From Tigriopus japonicus (taxonomy: Eukaryota; Arthropoda; Copepoda; Harpacticoida; Harpacticidae): a stretch of 64,000 nucleotides of DNA. Shown here in pieces: positions 34,038 to 44,705 of this stretch. The notes beneath the pieces were generated by a model, which did no database searches, was not told the origin of the DNA, and worked only from the letters and a program-made list of their open reading frames with translations. The translations under genes were made by a program, and so were the position numbers. The stretch covers positions 1,110,010 to 1,174,009 of the forward strand of contig JAAGOF010000251.1 in NCBI GenBank assembly GCA_010645155.1. Reading direction: 5' to 3'. The number at the start of each line of letters is the position of its first letter. Position 1 is the stretch's first letter.

Positions 34038-34904
34038 TGGGGACAGGAACTTATGACGAATAAACTTATTCGTCTTTATTCATCTTTTTTTCGTCTTTTT
34101 TACCTTTATTCTTCGCTATTTTTGTTTTGTTTAATTTGGAATTAATTTGTCTTTTTTAATCTATCCCGGCAATTTTGATCGTCTTTTCTCGTTTTACTTG
34201 CCAAAAACTTGGATTTTCTTGGATTTCAAGCTCATTGAATTTTGTTTTCAATTTTCCAAGTAAATAATAACTTTGAAGTTCAACGTCAAAGCTTATGGCA
34301 AAGTAACAATTTGATTGGCAGTGTCGGTTTTCCACCAACAAAAAACAATCCACACTTACAAATTAACGTATACCCGTAGTGTTGCCCAACAGACACAGAA
34401 AGAAAAGATTACTATTGGGATGAAAATACTTTCTGGCCATGAGAACAGTTAATGTATTTGCATATCTGACTTCAGCTCTACAAAAACGCTCCTTAAAAAG
34501 AGGCATTTTTGAACTCTTGGTTTTTATTTGACAAATGTACCAAAAATCTCTTGCCCATTAATAAGTTCCGTTTTTTAATTTTCTAGATTTCGCCGTTTTT
34601 GCACAAGCAGACAGATTTTTTTGCTATATCGTCTAGTTTGTGGGAGCAGTTTTACAGATTTTATCGTCTGTACGGACACTTAAATTGACTTCTTTCTTAT
34701 AAAACAGTGTCATTCGCCTTTTTGGGAAATTTTCGATTTTTACGTCTTTTTAGCAATTTTTTTTCGTTTTATGGGAACTTTTATTCGTCTTTTTTCGTTT
34801 CATCAGTCATTTGTATTCGTCTTTTTTTGTCTAATCAGACAAAAGTCTATTCGTCTTTTTTCGTTTAATTTGACAGATTTATTCGTCTAAACTTCCTGTC
34901 CCTA
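34038..34904. mobile_element. hAT-like MITE K
   Basis: Termini TGGGGACAGGAACTT and AACTTCCTGTCCCTA are imperfect inverted repeats, continuing inward through GACGAATAA. The flanking 8-mers ATTATGAA and ATTATTAT agree at 6 of 8 positions, compatible with an aged duplication. The interior is dominated by ATTCGTCTTTTTTCG-like motifs at both ends. No transposase. Confidence 0.6.
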
Positions 34905-35492
34905 ATTATTATATTCCATTCCTAAGGTGGTCTCATTGTTGTCTTCACCTACAATATTGTCGAAATCTATTGAGCCGTTGTTTTATATGGCTTAACCAAA
35001 GCCCGTTTTCGTTCCTCAAGAATAGATTTCACCAATACTTAAGGCAACCTGTGACCCACGTGTGCCTAGCAATGGTATCAAAGAAAGTATTCATAAATGT
35101 TTTTTAGGCATGATTTAAATGGCATTACTTTAATATTTAGCCCCTTTGGCACTTAGAAATGATGTCTCCAAGTCAATTAAGCACCATGATCTGTTACACT
35201 GAGTGTCCTTAGCTTGATGTTTTCAAGTTTTTTAGGTCTTTTTTAGAAATAGCGGTCGAAATAGGCAATCAAACCTAAGCCTACAATCTACCTTTTTTGC
35301 CTGATTCCTCCATTATCATAACTTGAGTTTCTTTAGGTTTGATATTTGTTGGTTGTATGCAATCAGATTCTTTAGTCAGGGGATAAGATGCCATTGTTAA
35401 AGCCAAGATGGAGAATATACTGTGACTAAGACTAAAAATTCTTTCAAAACTTTCTAGACTCTCCTAGATTCTCAATACATAAAATTATCTTT
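34905..35492. other. Non-coding gap before element B
   Basis: No gene or repeat recognised. It ends in CTTT (35489-35492), the left copy of element B's target duplication. Confidence 0.4.
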
Positions 35493-35581
35493 TGTAGCTT
35501 CTGCGTTCCGCTTTTTACCTAATTTACTCAAGAATGTTACGTTTCTATGTCAAATCGAGAATAAAGCTAGTTCAAGCTATA
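35493..35581 (+). repeat. 5' LTR of element B
   Basis: 89 bp, identical to the 3' LTR. Very short for an LTR. It contains AATAAAG near 35560 as a possible poly(A) signal. Confidence 0.85.
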
Positions 35582-36782
35582 TGGTGGCAGCGGTGAGTCC
35601 TTGAAAAAGGAGGAGAGAACTCACGATCAAAAAGTGCGTTGTCGATAGTTGTGTGGTCTTGAGGACATTGAAGGCGTGACGATGCCGGGGGAACGTTCAA
35701 TCTCGTTAGTTTGGCTCACCCCCCAGTACATAACGTAAAATGACGGATTTTAGAAGCCTGCCCCGCTAAAAATGGCAAATGTTGGACAACCAACCGAGAA
35801 TTCTTCCAATTAGCACCTTTAATGAGACCAAACCCTTGTGCACTTTGCATGCTCGGCCACTTTTCCACCACAACCCTTCCAACGAACTTTGAGCTCGTTC
35901 AAAGTGAAAGCCTACGATTTAGTCTCGTGAAAGGTGTTAATTGGATGAAATATGATCGAAGATCGGACCAAAACAGGTTTTAATTTCGTTTGGCTATTCC
36001 CCAATTCGTTGCTCACCGTTCATACATCGGGCATTTTTTCAATCCCATGACTTTCTGAATTCCTACACCGGGCATTTTTTTATGCCGAAGGACACATCGT
36101 TTGCTTACACGTCGGGCATTTTGTCAATCCCAAGAGGGAAAATACCGTTCAGTTACGGAGGAGGCATTTTTCTTATCCCAAACCTGATTAATCCTGCCTC
36201 CGTCAGGTTTCTGACCATCGAATACAGACAACGCTTATGAATTGACAGTTTTCATGAACTACTTTTTGACGAGGTTTCAAGAAAATATTGATGCCACACA
36301 AACGTAAACCATTTGAATTTGTACTTAAATTTAGTATTTTGGGTCAATCCCAGTCACAATTTACAATTTCCCCAGTAACTCGGGCAAATTGTGTTGTGAT
36401 CTTGCTGAATCGTCTTGCATAGAGAGTTTACTCATTTTAAATGAACCAACCGTTACTAAAAAGGACGCTAAACATGTCAGAATGGCATTAAACCGTCGTA
36501 AGATATTTTTTCCCGGTTGGCTATCAAAACTTTGACTTTTTGCCTACTTTACGTTCGATCTTATTTTTAACATAAAAAGGGTTAAACACAAAAACAAGAG
36601 CCCTTTGTAATGTATTTGACTGACGTCAACGATGTATCAAATGTAATGTAATCGCTCTAATGAGTCAATAGGGAATGAACTCGCTATTACTCCATGAAAA
36701 GGTTAATTGTCGAGGCTCAAGAACTGAAAATCCACATGCCAAAAAGCACGAACGGGAACCACTCACTATGACCACTCACTCG
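35582..36782 (+). other. Element B leader
   Basis: Non-coding as far as I can tell. Four spaced copies of a GGGCATTTT-type motif at 36028-36165 form an imperfect tandem array with a period of roughly 45-60 bp. Ends at the GTTTG target site of element A. Confidence 0.5.
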
Positions 36783-36787
36783 GTTTG

Positions 36788-36969
36788 TGTGATGATTTCA
36801 AATCAAGTTTCTTTCCCGCTTCCGTCTCCAATAACTCGTTTCTGTTCCTTCTTCTTTCTTCCGTTCTTTTCTATTAAGTTCGATAAGTTTCGATGATGTG
36901 CTCGGCACGTTCACTTGAATAAAGTTCCACCATTTTTGATTTGTGTTACTTTATTTTCGATATAACACA
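36788..36969 (+). repeat. 5' LTR of element A
   Basis: 182 bp, contains GAATAAAG as a likely polyadenylation signal in its 3' half. One mismatch to the partner LTR. Confidence 0.93.
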
Positions 36970-37045
36970 TGGCGCAGGCGTGGAACACTTCATCGATTTG
37001 AAGTGGTAGAAATCTACGGAATCCATTGCCTTCGACTGCGAAAAT

Positions 37046-40000
37046 TTGGGATCGTGTTGGAACACCGCCAAGAACATGGCAACCAGGGGCGAGATCGACC
37101 CTATTTCCACATTAAGACGGAGACGAGGACAATTCCGTTCCAAGGCTCAACGTAATTTGGAGGCCTTGAAGACCGCATTGAAAGACTTTCAATCGGTGGA
37201 TCCCAATACCTTGGAAGCATGGCAGATTGCCAGCTTGGAGGAAGAACTTCAAACCGTGGAGCATCGGGTTGAGGTGTATGTGGAGTCGCATATTCAAGTT
37301 CAAGATGCTGAAGAATCCGATGAAGACACCAAAGATGAAGACACTTTGGTCATTGACGAGATTCAGAAAGATTTGCTTACCATGGAGCGCGAAATCCGAT
37401 TAATGAAACACCGTAGTGTGGCATTGATTGCCATTCGTGATACCCAAACAAGTTCGTTTGGGGCAGGAGATCGTCCAACCCCTCATGTGAAGAGGATCAA
37501 TACGTCGCTCAAGCCTTCATCACTAAATTTGGATGTTACCTTATCTGCTTTCCACATTTGGCGTCAGAAGTTTCAAGACTTCTACACGTCAAACCAGATG
37601 GACCAATTTCCCTTGGAAGAGCAGCGGGCACAACTTCGTGGATGCATGGATGTGGGAGTTATCCAGACCTTGTCGCAATATCTGGATGTTGCAGAAGACG
37701 AGTCCGTCAAAGATGTTTTGGATAAGCTTCAGGCACATCTAGCCAAGTCCGTCAACATAGTGAGGAGGAGGCACGAATTTAATACCCTGAAACAAAACCC
37801 AGGGGAGTCATTCTGTGACTTATTTGTTCGACTCAAGTTAGTGGGCAGTTTGGCTGAGTTGGAGAAAATTTCATACGACGAGATACTCACCTCTCGTTTA
37901 ATCGTCGCCGTTTCAAACCCAAAGTTACAACGAGATCTCTTATGTATGGACAATCCGACCTTGGCAGAAGTGAAGGCCAAATGTGAGTCATTTGAGGCCG
38001 GTTGTGCAAATTTGGCTGCCCTCCAAGGAAATCCTGTAAAGGTCGAACGTATTTCCGCCTATAAACATAATAAGCAATCAAAGCATCGAAGTCAGAGCCA
38101 ATCAAGAGGTCGAAGTCAATCACGAGGACGAAAAGAATCAAGTTTGGGTCCAGAAGGATGCAACAAGTGTGGGTTTTTGAAACACACTGGTCCTCATTGT
38201 CTTGCCACTAATCGAGAGTGCAATGAATGTGGCAAGATTGGTCATTTTCAATCCGTTTGTCCATCCAAGAAAGCTGGGAGTTCTACGAAGAATGTAATTG
38301 TGTCAAGTGCTCAGGTCAAAGCAATCAAGACCTCAACTTCTACTCCGACGGCTTTTGTCAGAGTGACCACTGATTCGGGATTGTGTTTTGAAACAGAAGT
38401 TTTACCCGACACTGGAGCTACGGATTGTATAGTTCCTTCCCGTTTGTTGCGTGATCATGCTGTTGATTTTGATGATTCAGTGAATGTCAAGATTGAAGCT
38501 GCAAATGGTTCAAGATTGAAATGTGACGGTGTTGTGCATCTTGTGATTGAATGGCTGCATCATAAGGCTGAAGTGTTGGCTTATGTCAGTCCTGACACAA
38601 ACGTTGTCTTGATCAGTTGGTCGGTTATGATGGAACTGGAAATGATTCCGACGTCTTTTCCTTATTCTGAGAAGGATCGTCAGCGATATGGTGATCGCAT
38701 CCCTATTGAAATTCGCAGAAGTGAAGTTCAAAATCCCTCGATTATTCATGATCCATCGCCATCTCAAGTTGAGAAGATTCGTCAATCCCTGTTGGAGGAG
38801 TTTTCCGATGTTTTCGATTCTTCCACGTCATTTAAGGCTATGGAGGGACCGCCGATGGAGATCCATCTAAAAAACATGGATGGGGTTCAGCCATACATGT
38901 GTACTACGGTTCGCTCCATTCCTCACGCTTATCGTGAGCCGGCAAAATCCGAGATGGATTATATGGAAGATATGGGGATTGTCGAGAATGCGGAAGATGA
39001 GCCGTCAGATTGGGTGGCTCCATTCTTGGTCGTTGGGAAGCCAGGTGGTGGAGTTAGATTGGTCGTTGATTACCAACACCTGAATAAACACATTCGCCGA
39101 CCTGTCCATCCATTCCCATCCACTAAGGACATCATGTCATCGATTCCCGCTGGGAGCAAGTTCTTTTCGGTGATGGATGCGACCAAGGGATATTGGCAAA
39201 TCCCTCTATCAGAAGAGGCCAAAAAGTTGACAACTTTCCTTTCTCCTTGGGGCCGCAAACGATTTTGCAGAGCTCCCATGGGTTTAAATTGCTCTGGAGA
39301 CGAGTACTGTGCTCGTGGAGATTTGGCTCTTCAAGGTGTGGATAATGTCAAAAAGGTTGTGGACGATATCTTGGTGCATGGAGCAACGTTTGAGCAGATG
39401 TATCGATCTGTTCGTTCGGTTTTGATGCGTTGTCGTGAACACAAGATAACCCTGTCAAGCAATAAGTTCGTTTTTGGCAAACGAGAGGTCCCTTATGTTG
39501 GATTCATTATTGGCGAGGATGGAATCCGCCCTGACCCGGCAAAGTTAGCCGCGATCCGCGATTTTCCCCGACCCGCCAATGTAACTGACCTCCGTGCGTT
39601 CTTTGGCCTTTTGAATCAGTTGGGTTCATTTTCACCAAATGTGGCCAAAGCAGTGATGCCATTACGACCATTATTATCGACCAAGAATGCGTTTATGTGG
39701 CTGGAGTCGGTACACACCCCAGCTTTTAAGGAGGCGTGTCGACTTCTGTCATCAGCTCCCGTATTGGCACACTTCGATTCAAGTCTTCCTATCAAGTTGA
39801 TGACGGATGCCTCTCGACTTCAAGGATTAGGTTTTGCCTTGCTTCAAAACCACGGAAGTGAGGAGAGCCCCACATGGAAACTGGTCCAGTGTGGATCCCG
39901 ATTCGTGTCCGATACCGAATCACGCTACGCGGTATGCGAGCTTGAACTTTTAGCAGTGGTTTGGGCGGTACAGAAGTGTCGCATTTATTTGCTCGGTGCC

Positions 40001-41536
40001 GAAAAGTTCGTGGTGGTTACAGACCACAAACCATTGATTCCGATTATCAATGGTCATTCTCTTGATGCTGTCGAGAATCCAAGGTTGCAGCGCTTGAAGG
40101 AAAAGCTCACTCCATATGTCTTCACGATGGAGTGGTCAAAGGGCAAATCTCATAGTATCGCAGATGCGCTGAGCAGATCCCCGATTCAAGATCCAGAAAA
40201 TGTGGAGGAAGACGACTCCAATGACGCACATATTCACGTGGTCATGATCAACACCATGATGATAAGCGAGATGGAGGCTGATCCAGCTCTTAATCTTCTT
40301 AAGAACGCGGCAAAATTGGATCAAGGGTATCAGTTGTTGATGGATGCTCTCCAGGATGAGATGATTTCAAGGACCAATTTACCTGACCACGCTCGACCTT
40401 ACAAAAGGGTGTGGGAGGCCATGACCGTGGAGGATGGTCTGGTTCTGATCGATTGTCGGAAAATCGTAGTCCCGCCGAGCGCACGCAAAGAAATCCTAAG
40501 ATTGCTGCATTTGGCTCACCAAGGAATCACCCGGACTTATGAACGAGCACGACGTCTTTTTTATTGGCCTGGAATGAAAAATGACATTGTGAACATTACA
40601 GAGGCTTGTGAAATGTGTCAGTTGTACAGACCGTCATTATCCCGAGAGCCGTTGCAATCGGATTCACCTCCACCGCAACGACCGTTCGAATCCGTAAGTG
40701 CCGATCTTTTCGAGTACGGAGGACGCTCTTTCCTAGCGTACGTTGATCGATTTTCCGGCTGGGTTTGTTTTGATTCGTTCGGAAAGACGCCGTGTACTCG
40801 AGAGGTTGTTCAGTCAATGAAGCGGATCTTTGCGTCTTTTGGGATCCCGTTGAAAATCCGGACTGATGGCGGACCGCAGTTTTCGTCTGCGGAATTTCTC
40901 AAGTTTTGCCGTGATGAGAGCATCCAGCATGTCGTGAGCTCTGCCTTCTATCCTCAGTCCAATGGGCATGCTGAAGCGGCCGTTAAAATGCTCAAGCATT
41001 TAGTTATGAAGCATTGGAATAATGGTCGTTTGGATCGCGAAGGATTTGACGCTGCTCTTCTTGAGTGTAGAAACATCCCAAGGGATGATGGATTGTCTCC
41101 GGCCCAATGGTTATTTGGATTCAACCTTCGAACCCGAATCCCCGCGCATCCATCAACGCTCCAAACCGTGGATCGGGATGATCGTTCGGACGGACTCTCA
41201 CGGAGACAAATCAATTTGGATAAGGCGGAGCTTCGTTTCAGTAATCATTCACGAGATCATGATCCCTTGAATGTTGGAGATCATGTCAGAATTCAGGATG
41301 CAATTACCAAATTATGGGATCGTCAAGGAACAATCCAGTCCATCCGTGATGACGGTCGTTCGTATGTTGTGACGATCGGTTCTCGACAATATATTAGGAA
41401 TCGTCGTTATCTTCGTCCATTACTCTCGCCAATCCAAGATACCATTGAAAATGACTGCGAGACCGAAAATTTGAATATATCGATTCCTCGACGAAGTACC
41501 CGAACAAGGAAGAAAGTTGTGCATTTTAATATTTGA
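37046..41536 (+). CDS. Gypsy Gag-Pro-Pol polyprotein (element A)
   Basis: Intact 1496-codon frame; the second Met (37076, MATRGEIDPIS) is the likelier start. Gag occupies about 1-410 with two zinc knuckles near 371 and 391 (CNKCGFLKHTGPHC, CNECGKIGHFQSVC). The protease active site is LPDTGATDC near 452. RT runs about 640-840 with LVVDYQHLNKH near 670 and VVDDILVH near 770 (V instead of the usual Y/F before the DD pair). RNase H starts near MTDASRLQ (916). The integrase has an HHCC zinc region near 1154-1190 and catalytic residues in SADLF (near 1217), RTDGGPQF (near 1270) and NGHAEAA (near 1306). Gag and Pol share one frame without a shift. It copies and integrates the element; all motifs look competent. 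Clade (mag-like) is inference. Confidence 0.93.
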   Translation: MGSCWNTAKNMATRGEIDPISTLRRRRGQFRSKAQRNLEALKTALKDFQSVDPNTLEAWQIASLEEELQTVEHRVEVYVESHIQVQDAEESDEDTKDEDTLVIDEIQKDLLTMEREIRLMKHRSVALIAIRDTQTSSFGAGDRPTPHVKRINTSLKPSSLNLDVTLSAFHIWRQKFQDFYTSNQMDQFPLEEQRAQLRGCMDVGVIQTLSQYLDVAEDESVKDVLDKLQAHLAKSVNIVRRRHEFNTLKQNPGESFCDLFVRLKLVGSLAELEKISYDEILTSRLIVAVSNPKLQRDLLCMDNPTLAEVKAKCESFEAGCANLAALQGNPVKVERISAYKHNKQSKHRSQSQSRGRSQSRGRKESSLGPEGCNKCGFLKHTGPHCLATNRECNECGKIGHFQSVCPSKKAGSSTKNVIVSSAQVKAIKTSTSTPTAFVRVTTDSGLCFETEVLPDTGATDCIVPSRLLRDHAVDFDDSVNVKIEAANGSRLKCDGVVHLVIEWLHHKAEVLAYVSPDTNVVLISWSVMMELEMIPTSFPYSEKDRQRYGDRIPIEIRRSEVQNPSIIHDPSPSQVEKIRQSLLEEFSDVFDSSTSFKAMEGPPMEIHLKNMDGVQPYMCTTVRSIPHAYREPAKSEMDYMEDMGIVENAEDEPSDWVAPFLVVGKPGGGVRLVVDYQHLNKHIRRPVHPFPSTKDIMSSIPAGSKFFSVMDATKGYWQIPLSEEAKKLTTFLSPWGRKRFCRAPMGLNCSGDEYCARGDLALQGVDNVKKVVDDILVHGATFEQMYRSVRSVLMRCREHKITLSSNKFVFGKREVPYVGFIIGEDGIRPDPAKLAAIRDFPRPANVTDLRAFFGLLNQLGSFSPNVAKAVMPLRPLLSTKNAFMWLESVHTPAFKEACRLLSSAPVLAHFDSSLPIKLMTDASRLQGLGFALLQNHGSEESPTWKLVQCGSRFVSDTESRYAVCELELLAVVWAVQKCRIYLLGAEKFVVVTDHKPLIPIINGHSLDAVENPRLQRLKEKLTPYVFTMEWSKGKSHSIADALSRSPIQDPENVEEDDSNDAHIHVVMINTMMISEMEADPALNLLKNAAKLDQGYQLLMDALQDEMISRTNLPDHARPYKRVWEAMTVEDGLVLIDCRKIVVPPSARKEILRLLHLAHQGITRTYERARRLFYWPGMKNDIVNITEACEMCQLYRPSLSREPLQSDSPPPQRPFESVSADLFEYGGRSFLAYVDRFSGWVCFDSFGKTPCTREVVQSMKRIFASFGIPLKIRTDGGPQFSSAEFLKFCRDESIQHVVSSAFYPQSNGHAEAAVKMLKHLVMKHWNNGRLDREGFDAALLECRNIPRDDGLSPAQWLFGFNLRTRIPAHPSTLQTVDRDDRSDGLSRRQINLDKAELRFSNHSRDHDPLNVGDHVRIQDAITKLWDRQGTIQSIRDDGRSYVVTIGSRQYIRNRRYLRPLLSPIQDTIENDCETENLNISIPRRSTRTRKKVVHFNI

Positions 41537-41569
41537 GTTAATCCAATAGTTTATTCGATTTGGGGGAGA

Positions 41570-41751
41570 TGTGATGATTTCAAATCAAGTTTCTTTCCCG
41601 CTTCCGTCTCCAATAACTCGTTTCTGTTCCTTCTTCTTTCTTCCGTTCTTTTCTGTTAAGTTCGATAAGTTTCGATGATGTGCTCGGCACGTTCACTTGA
41701 ATAAAGTTCCACCATTTTTGATTTGTGTTACTTTATTTTCGATATAACACA
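41570..41751 (+). repeat. 3' LTR of element A
   Basis: 182 bp, directly after the polypurine tract; followed by the second GTTTG. Confidence 0.93.
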
Positions 41752-41756
41752 GTTTG

Positions 41757-41880
41757 TATCACTGTATGTTGACTTGGGGGGAAAACTAGATTTGAGCACG
41801 TTTTCAAGGTGACCAAATGGTGATTAACTTGTCATAGTCGGACATTAACATGGCAAATACTTAAAGGCTCCCCAAACTAA
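41757..41880 (+). other. Element B leader, continued
   Basis: Short non-coding stretch between elements A and E. Confidence 0.4.
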
Positions 41881-42085
41881 CGAGATTGTGAATCCTTGGA
41901 ATATAGGAATCAAGAAATCGAGGGGTTAGAAAATCTTGCCCTGCTCTCGAGCTCGGCTTCCTGGTGCCAAGTTCTCGGGCTAAAGCCCTCGAACTTGTCA
42001 CCCTGCAGCCGAACTCTCGAGCAGGGCAAGATTTTCTAACCCCTCGATTTCTTGATTCCCATATTCCAAGGATTCTCACAATCCC
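41881..42085. mobile_element. Fold-back MITE E inside element B
   Basis: Arms 41883-41956 and about 42008-42083 are inverted copies of each other with few mismatches (GATTGTGAATCCTTGGAATA on the left, its complement on the right). The spacer has a second small stem, AAGTTCTCGGGCT / AGCCCTCGAACTT. Ends CGAGATTGTG and CACAATCCCG. No coding capacity and no evident target duplication. Confidence 0.7.
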
Positions 42086-42925
42086 GTCTGAGAGCACAAC
42101 TTCGACGAGAATCCTGGAGACCCCATTAGGGGGGACTTTGGTTCGACCACAACCCAAGCGTGCAGAGGATTCCATTGCAGAATATGTCCGATACTTTGAT
42201 CGGGTGGCAAAGGCCAATGGGTGGTCTGAGCCCAAGTGTTTCCGGGTCTGCTTGAAGTGGGATCGACAGATTTGGATGACCTCAGTGAAGCGACGTTGGG
42301 CAGTTTTAGTGCCATGAAGGCAGCATTAATCCAAGTGGAAGAGAGTTTTCGGGAAGCATCAGTGCAAGCCTTTTTCTGGAATACGTCGATGAGGGAAGAG
42401 GAGAAGGTTCACGACTTCGCCAAGAGGTGTAGGTCGGTCGTGCACGAATGTTATCCTGGATTTGCAAAAAGCAACAAGGACATATTGGCCAGAGATCGAT
42501 TTGTCCATGGGCTACCAGCATACCTCAAGTCTGCTGTTCTTAACAACCGATCAAAGAAATGGGAAGAAGCGTTGCAAAGTGCACTAATGGCCGAGGGGGT
42601 CGCGGAAACCCTTGGGAGTCGAGGCAAACGAAAGTCCAAAAAGGAAGCCAGCAAAGGTATGGAATCCAAGAAGAAGTATCAGATGTATGGTTCGAACAAA
42701 CAGTCAAAAGGAAGAAGAACTTGTTTTAATTGCAAGAGCTTGGACCATCTTCTCCCCGACTGTCCGATGAAGAAGCCCAGATATGGAGAAGTAAAAGCCA
42801 TGTCGCCTAGACCAATGTTGAGGATGGTGGTCGAGGGCACTGAAGTGGACGCATTGGTGGACACGGGTGCATCATCAAGTTTTCTACCAAAATCAAGGTT
42901 TGAGCCAGACGCCGAGTGCCATAAC
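42086..42925 (+). pseudogene. Element B gag and start of protease
   Basis: A gag frame is readable from about 42100 (EDSIAEYVRYFDRVAKANGW), shifts frame near 42230 and continues to 42925. The second part holds FFWNTSMREEEKVHDFAKR, a single zinc knuckle CFNCKSLDHLLPDC near 42720-42765 and the protease active site LVDTGASSSF near 42850. The hAT element then interrupts the frame; it resumes in the same phase at 44706 once one copy of the 8-bp duplication is discounted. Confidence 0.8.
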
Positions 42926-44697
42926 TAGAGATGGCCAAATATGCAATTAAAATTAGCAAAATATACGCGTAAAATATGCAAAAAAAGAGGTCAAATATGC
43001 AAATAAATATGCAACAAAATAAACAACGAAATGCGTCATATTTTCACGTTTTGGATGAAATATCTTGGAGCATTTAGTAATCAATAAAGTAGCTCCTTGT
43101 TCCACTGGAGCATCATCTGATCCTTGACGTGGTTCTCCGTTAGCCTCAGTCTCTTGTTGGACAGCAGGTCCTTTAAAGAGGAGAAGCATCTTTCACAATC
43201 AACAGAGGTGATGGGGGCGCAGGAGAAGTTCATAATTATAGCAGGATCCTTAGGCAGCTTCTCCCTGTCCTCCTTGTTGACGGGATCACCAGACAAGATC
43301 TTGGACATGTTGGCCAGCTGGAAGTAGCCAGGATTTTTTTTTAGGACCTCCTCCAACTTGAGTTTGAAGGCCTCGAGCTGCAGTGTTTCTCTAACACCTT
43401 CCACAGTCTTGATGGCCTGGATCAGGGGTTGCCTCTCTTCCAATGCCGTGATGGAGTTGGCCAGGTGCTCAAAGTTCCCCTTGATCAGGGCGAGCTGGTC
43501 AGGAACTTCTTCATCGCGGAAGAGCTCCTGTGCGGCCTCAATGGCTCTGCTCTCAGGCTCCATGCTGAGGATGTGGCCCTTGATGTTAATGAAGTGACTG
43601 GCGTAGTAGAAGCAAGCAGCCAACCAAGTCCCCTATCTAGTCAGAATGGGCTCTGGCGGGAGGGGGATTTTGAGGGCTGCTGTGAATTCGGCCCTGCGCC
43701 TCGGACACTTGACAAACACCTTTTTCATCTCTCCAATGAGCTTGTCAACCTTGGGAAAGGAGTATCGGACCTTCTCCGCCACTCTGTTGAGCCCGTGGCA
43801 CAAGCAGGTGATGTGAATCATGTTTGGGAAGAGCATCTTGAGCCCCAAACCAGCCTTTAGGCAGTAGGGTGCACCATCCGTTAAGAAGAGGTGCACCTGG
43901 TTGTAGTCAAAGTCGTCCTTAAAGAGCTTGAAGAGTCCGGAGGTGACAAACTGTTGGAGGGTCAGGTTATTGCTCCTTCCAATGTCAGCCAAGTCAATCA
44001 GGAACGGCCTTGCCAAGAAGGAACCATCCAACGGACCAGCCAACAGTGCGCACATTGCCCGCCCCGTGGCATCAGTAGTTTCATCAGCTACTAAGAAAAG
44101 AGCCTTACCGACGAGCTTTCTTTTGATACTGGCCATCATCTCTTGGCTCTCCTTCTCCATAATTCTGGTCAAAGTTTGTCTGCTCGGGATGCCCAGCTTG
44201 GCATACTTTTGGAACAGCTGCTGGATGGCCGGACTCTCAGCTTTGTGGAGCGGAATATTGCTGGCTACAAAGACCTTGCAAAGATCCGTGGCGAACTCCA
44301 TGTTAGATGAAATGGCGAAGGTCTGGAGCAACTGTTGCTGGGGCCCATCATCCTTCAGTTTATTGATGTGTTTCTGGGACTGGGTGTGCTGGCGGACAAG
44401 AGACTTGCGCCCTTGCTCACATGAGACAGCGCACAACTTGCAGAACAGAACCTTCTTCTTGTGGTTGTACTCCCAGACTTTGGGTCCGCCAAACTCCTCA
44501 ATGAGAGAGTTGGGGTTGCTGTGATGCTTGGCAATAACCTTTGGCATCTTTCACTGTCGACTTTGGTCTCGTTTCCGGTTTCAGTTGCATTTAGTTCAGG
44601 GTGACCAGAAACGTCCAAAATATGCAAGTTTTACTGGAAAAGGGCAAAATATGCAAGTTTTGAAAATTATGCAAAATATGCATTTTGGCCATCCCTA
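42926..44697 (-). mobile_element. hAT transposon in element B, nearly autonomous
   Basis: Termini TAGAGATGGCCAAA and TTTGGCCATCCCTA (imperfect inverted repeats) with a perfect 8-bp duplication GCCATAAC (42918-42925, 44698-44705). Both subterminal zones carry several AAATATGCAA motifs, likely transposase binding sites. The transposase gene on the minus strand spans 44547-43081 and is broken by one stop codon. Confidence 0.93.
43081..44547 (-). pseudogene. hAT transposase with a single in-frame TAG
   Basis: Start ATG at 44547. Residues 36-60 form a BED-type zinc finger (C36, C39, H55, H60) for DNA binding. DDE-type catalytic region: LVADETTD near 160 and FLTDGAPYCLKAG, then the CxxH motif CLCHGLNRVAEKV. 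At 43633-43635 the frame hits TAG just after PEPILTR, where relatives usually have a Trp (RWGTWL-like motif), so one TGG-to-TAG change explains it. The same frame then runs on to 43081 with the hAT dimerisation motif SVDCERCFSSLKDLL near the C-terminus. Total about 488 codons, short but complete for the family. The Trp expectation is from family knowledge; the stop is seen. Confidence 0.88.
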
Positions 44698-44705
44698 GCC
44701 ATAAC

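Larger units (their letters stand above)
36788..41751 (+). mobile_element. Ty3/gypsy element A, complete and apparently intact
   Basis: LTRs of 182 bp (36788-36969, 41570-41751; TGTGATGATT ... TAACACA) differ at one position (TCTATTAAG versus TCTGTTAAG). A perfect 5-bp duplication GTTTG flanks it (36783-36787, 41752-41756). The primer binding site TGGCGCAGGCGTGG follows the 5' LTR, and the polypurine tract GGGGGAGA precedes the 3' LTR. One gag-pro-pol frame fills the interior. Inserted in the leader of element B in the same orientation. Confidence 0.95.

Noticed and set aside
41964..42317. Frame through MITE E into gag as one protein
   Set aside because: The first half is MITE sequence; only the end is gag of element B in its pre-shift frame.
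42086..42930. Programmed frameshift in gag of element B
   Set aside because: It lies in mid-gag rather than at gag-pol, and B has further random shifts, so mutation is simpler.
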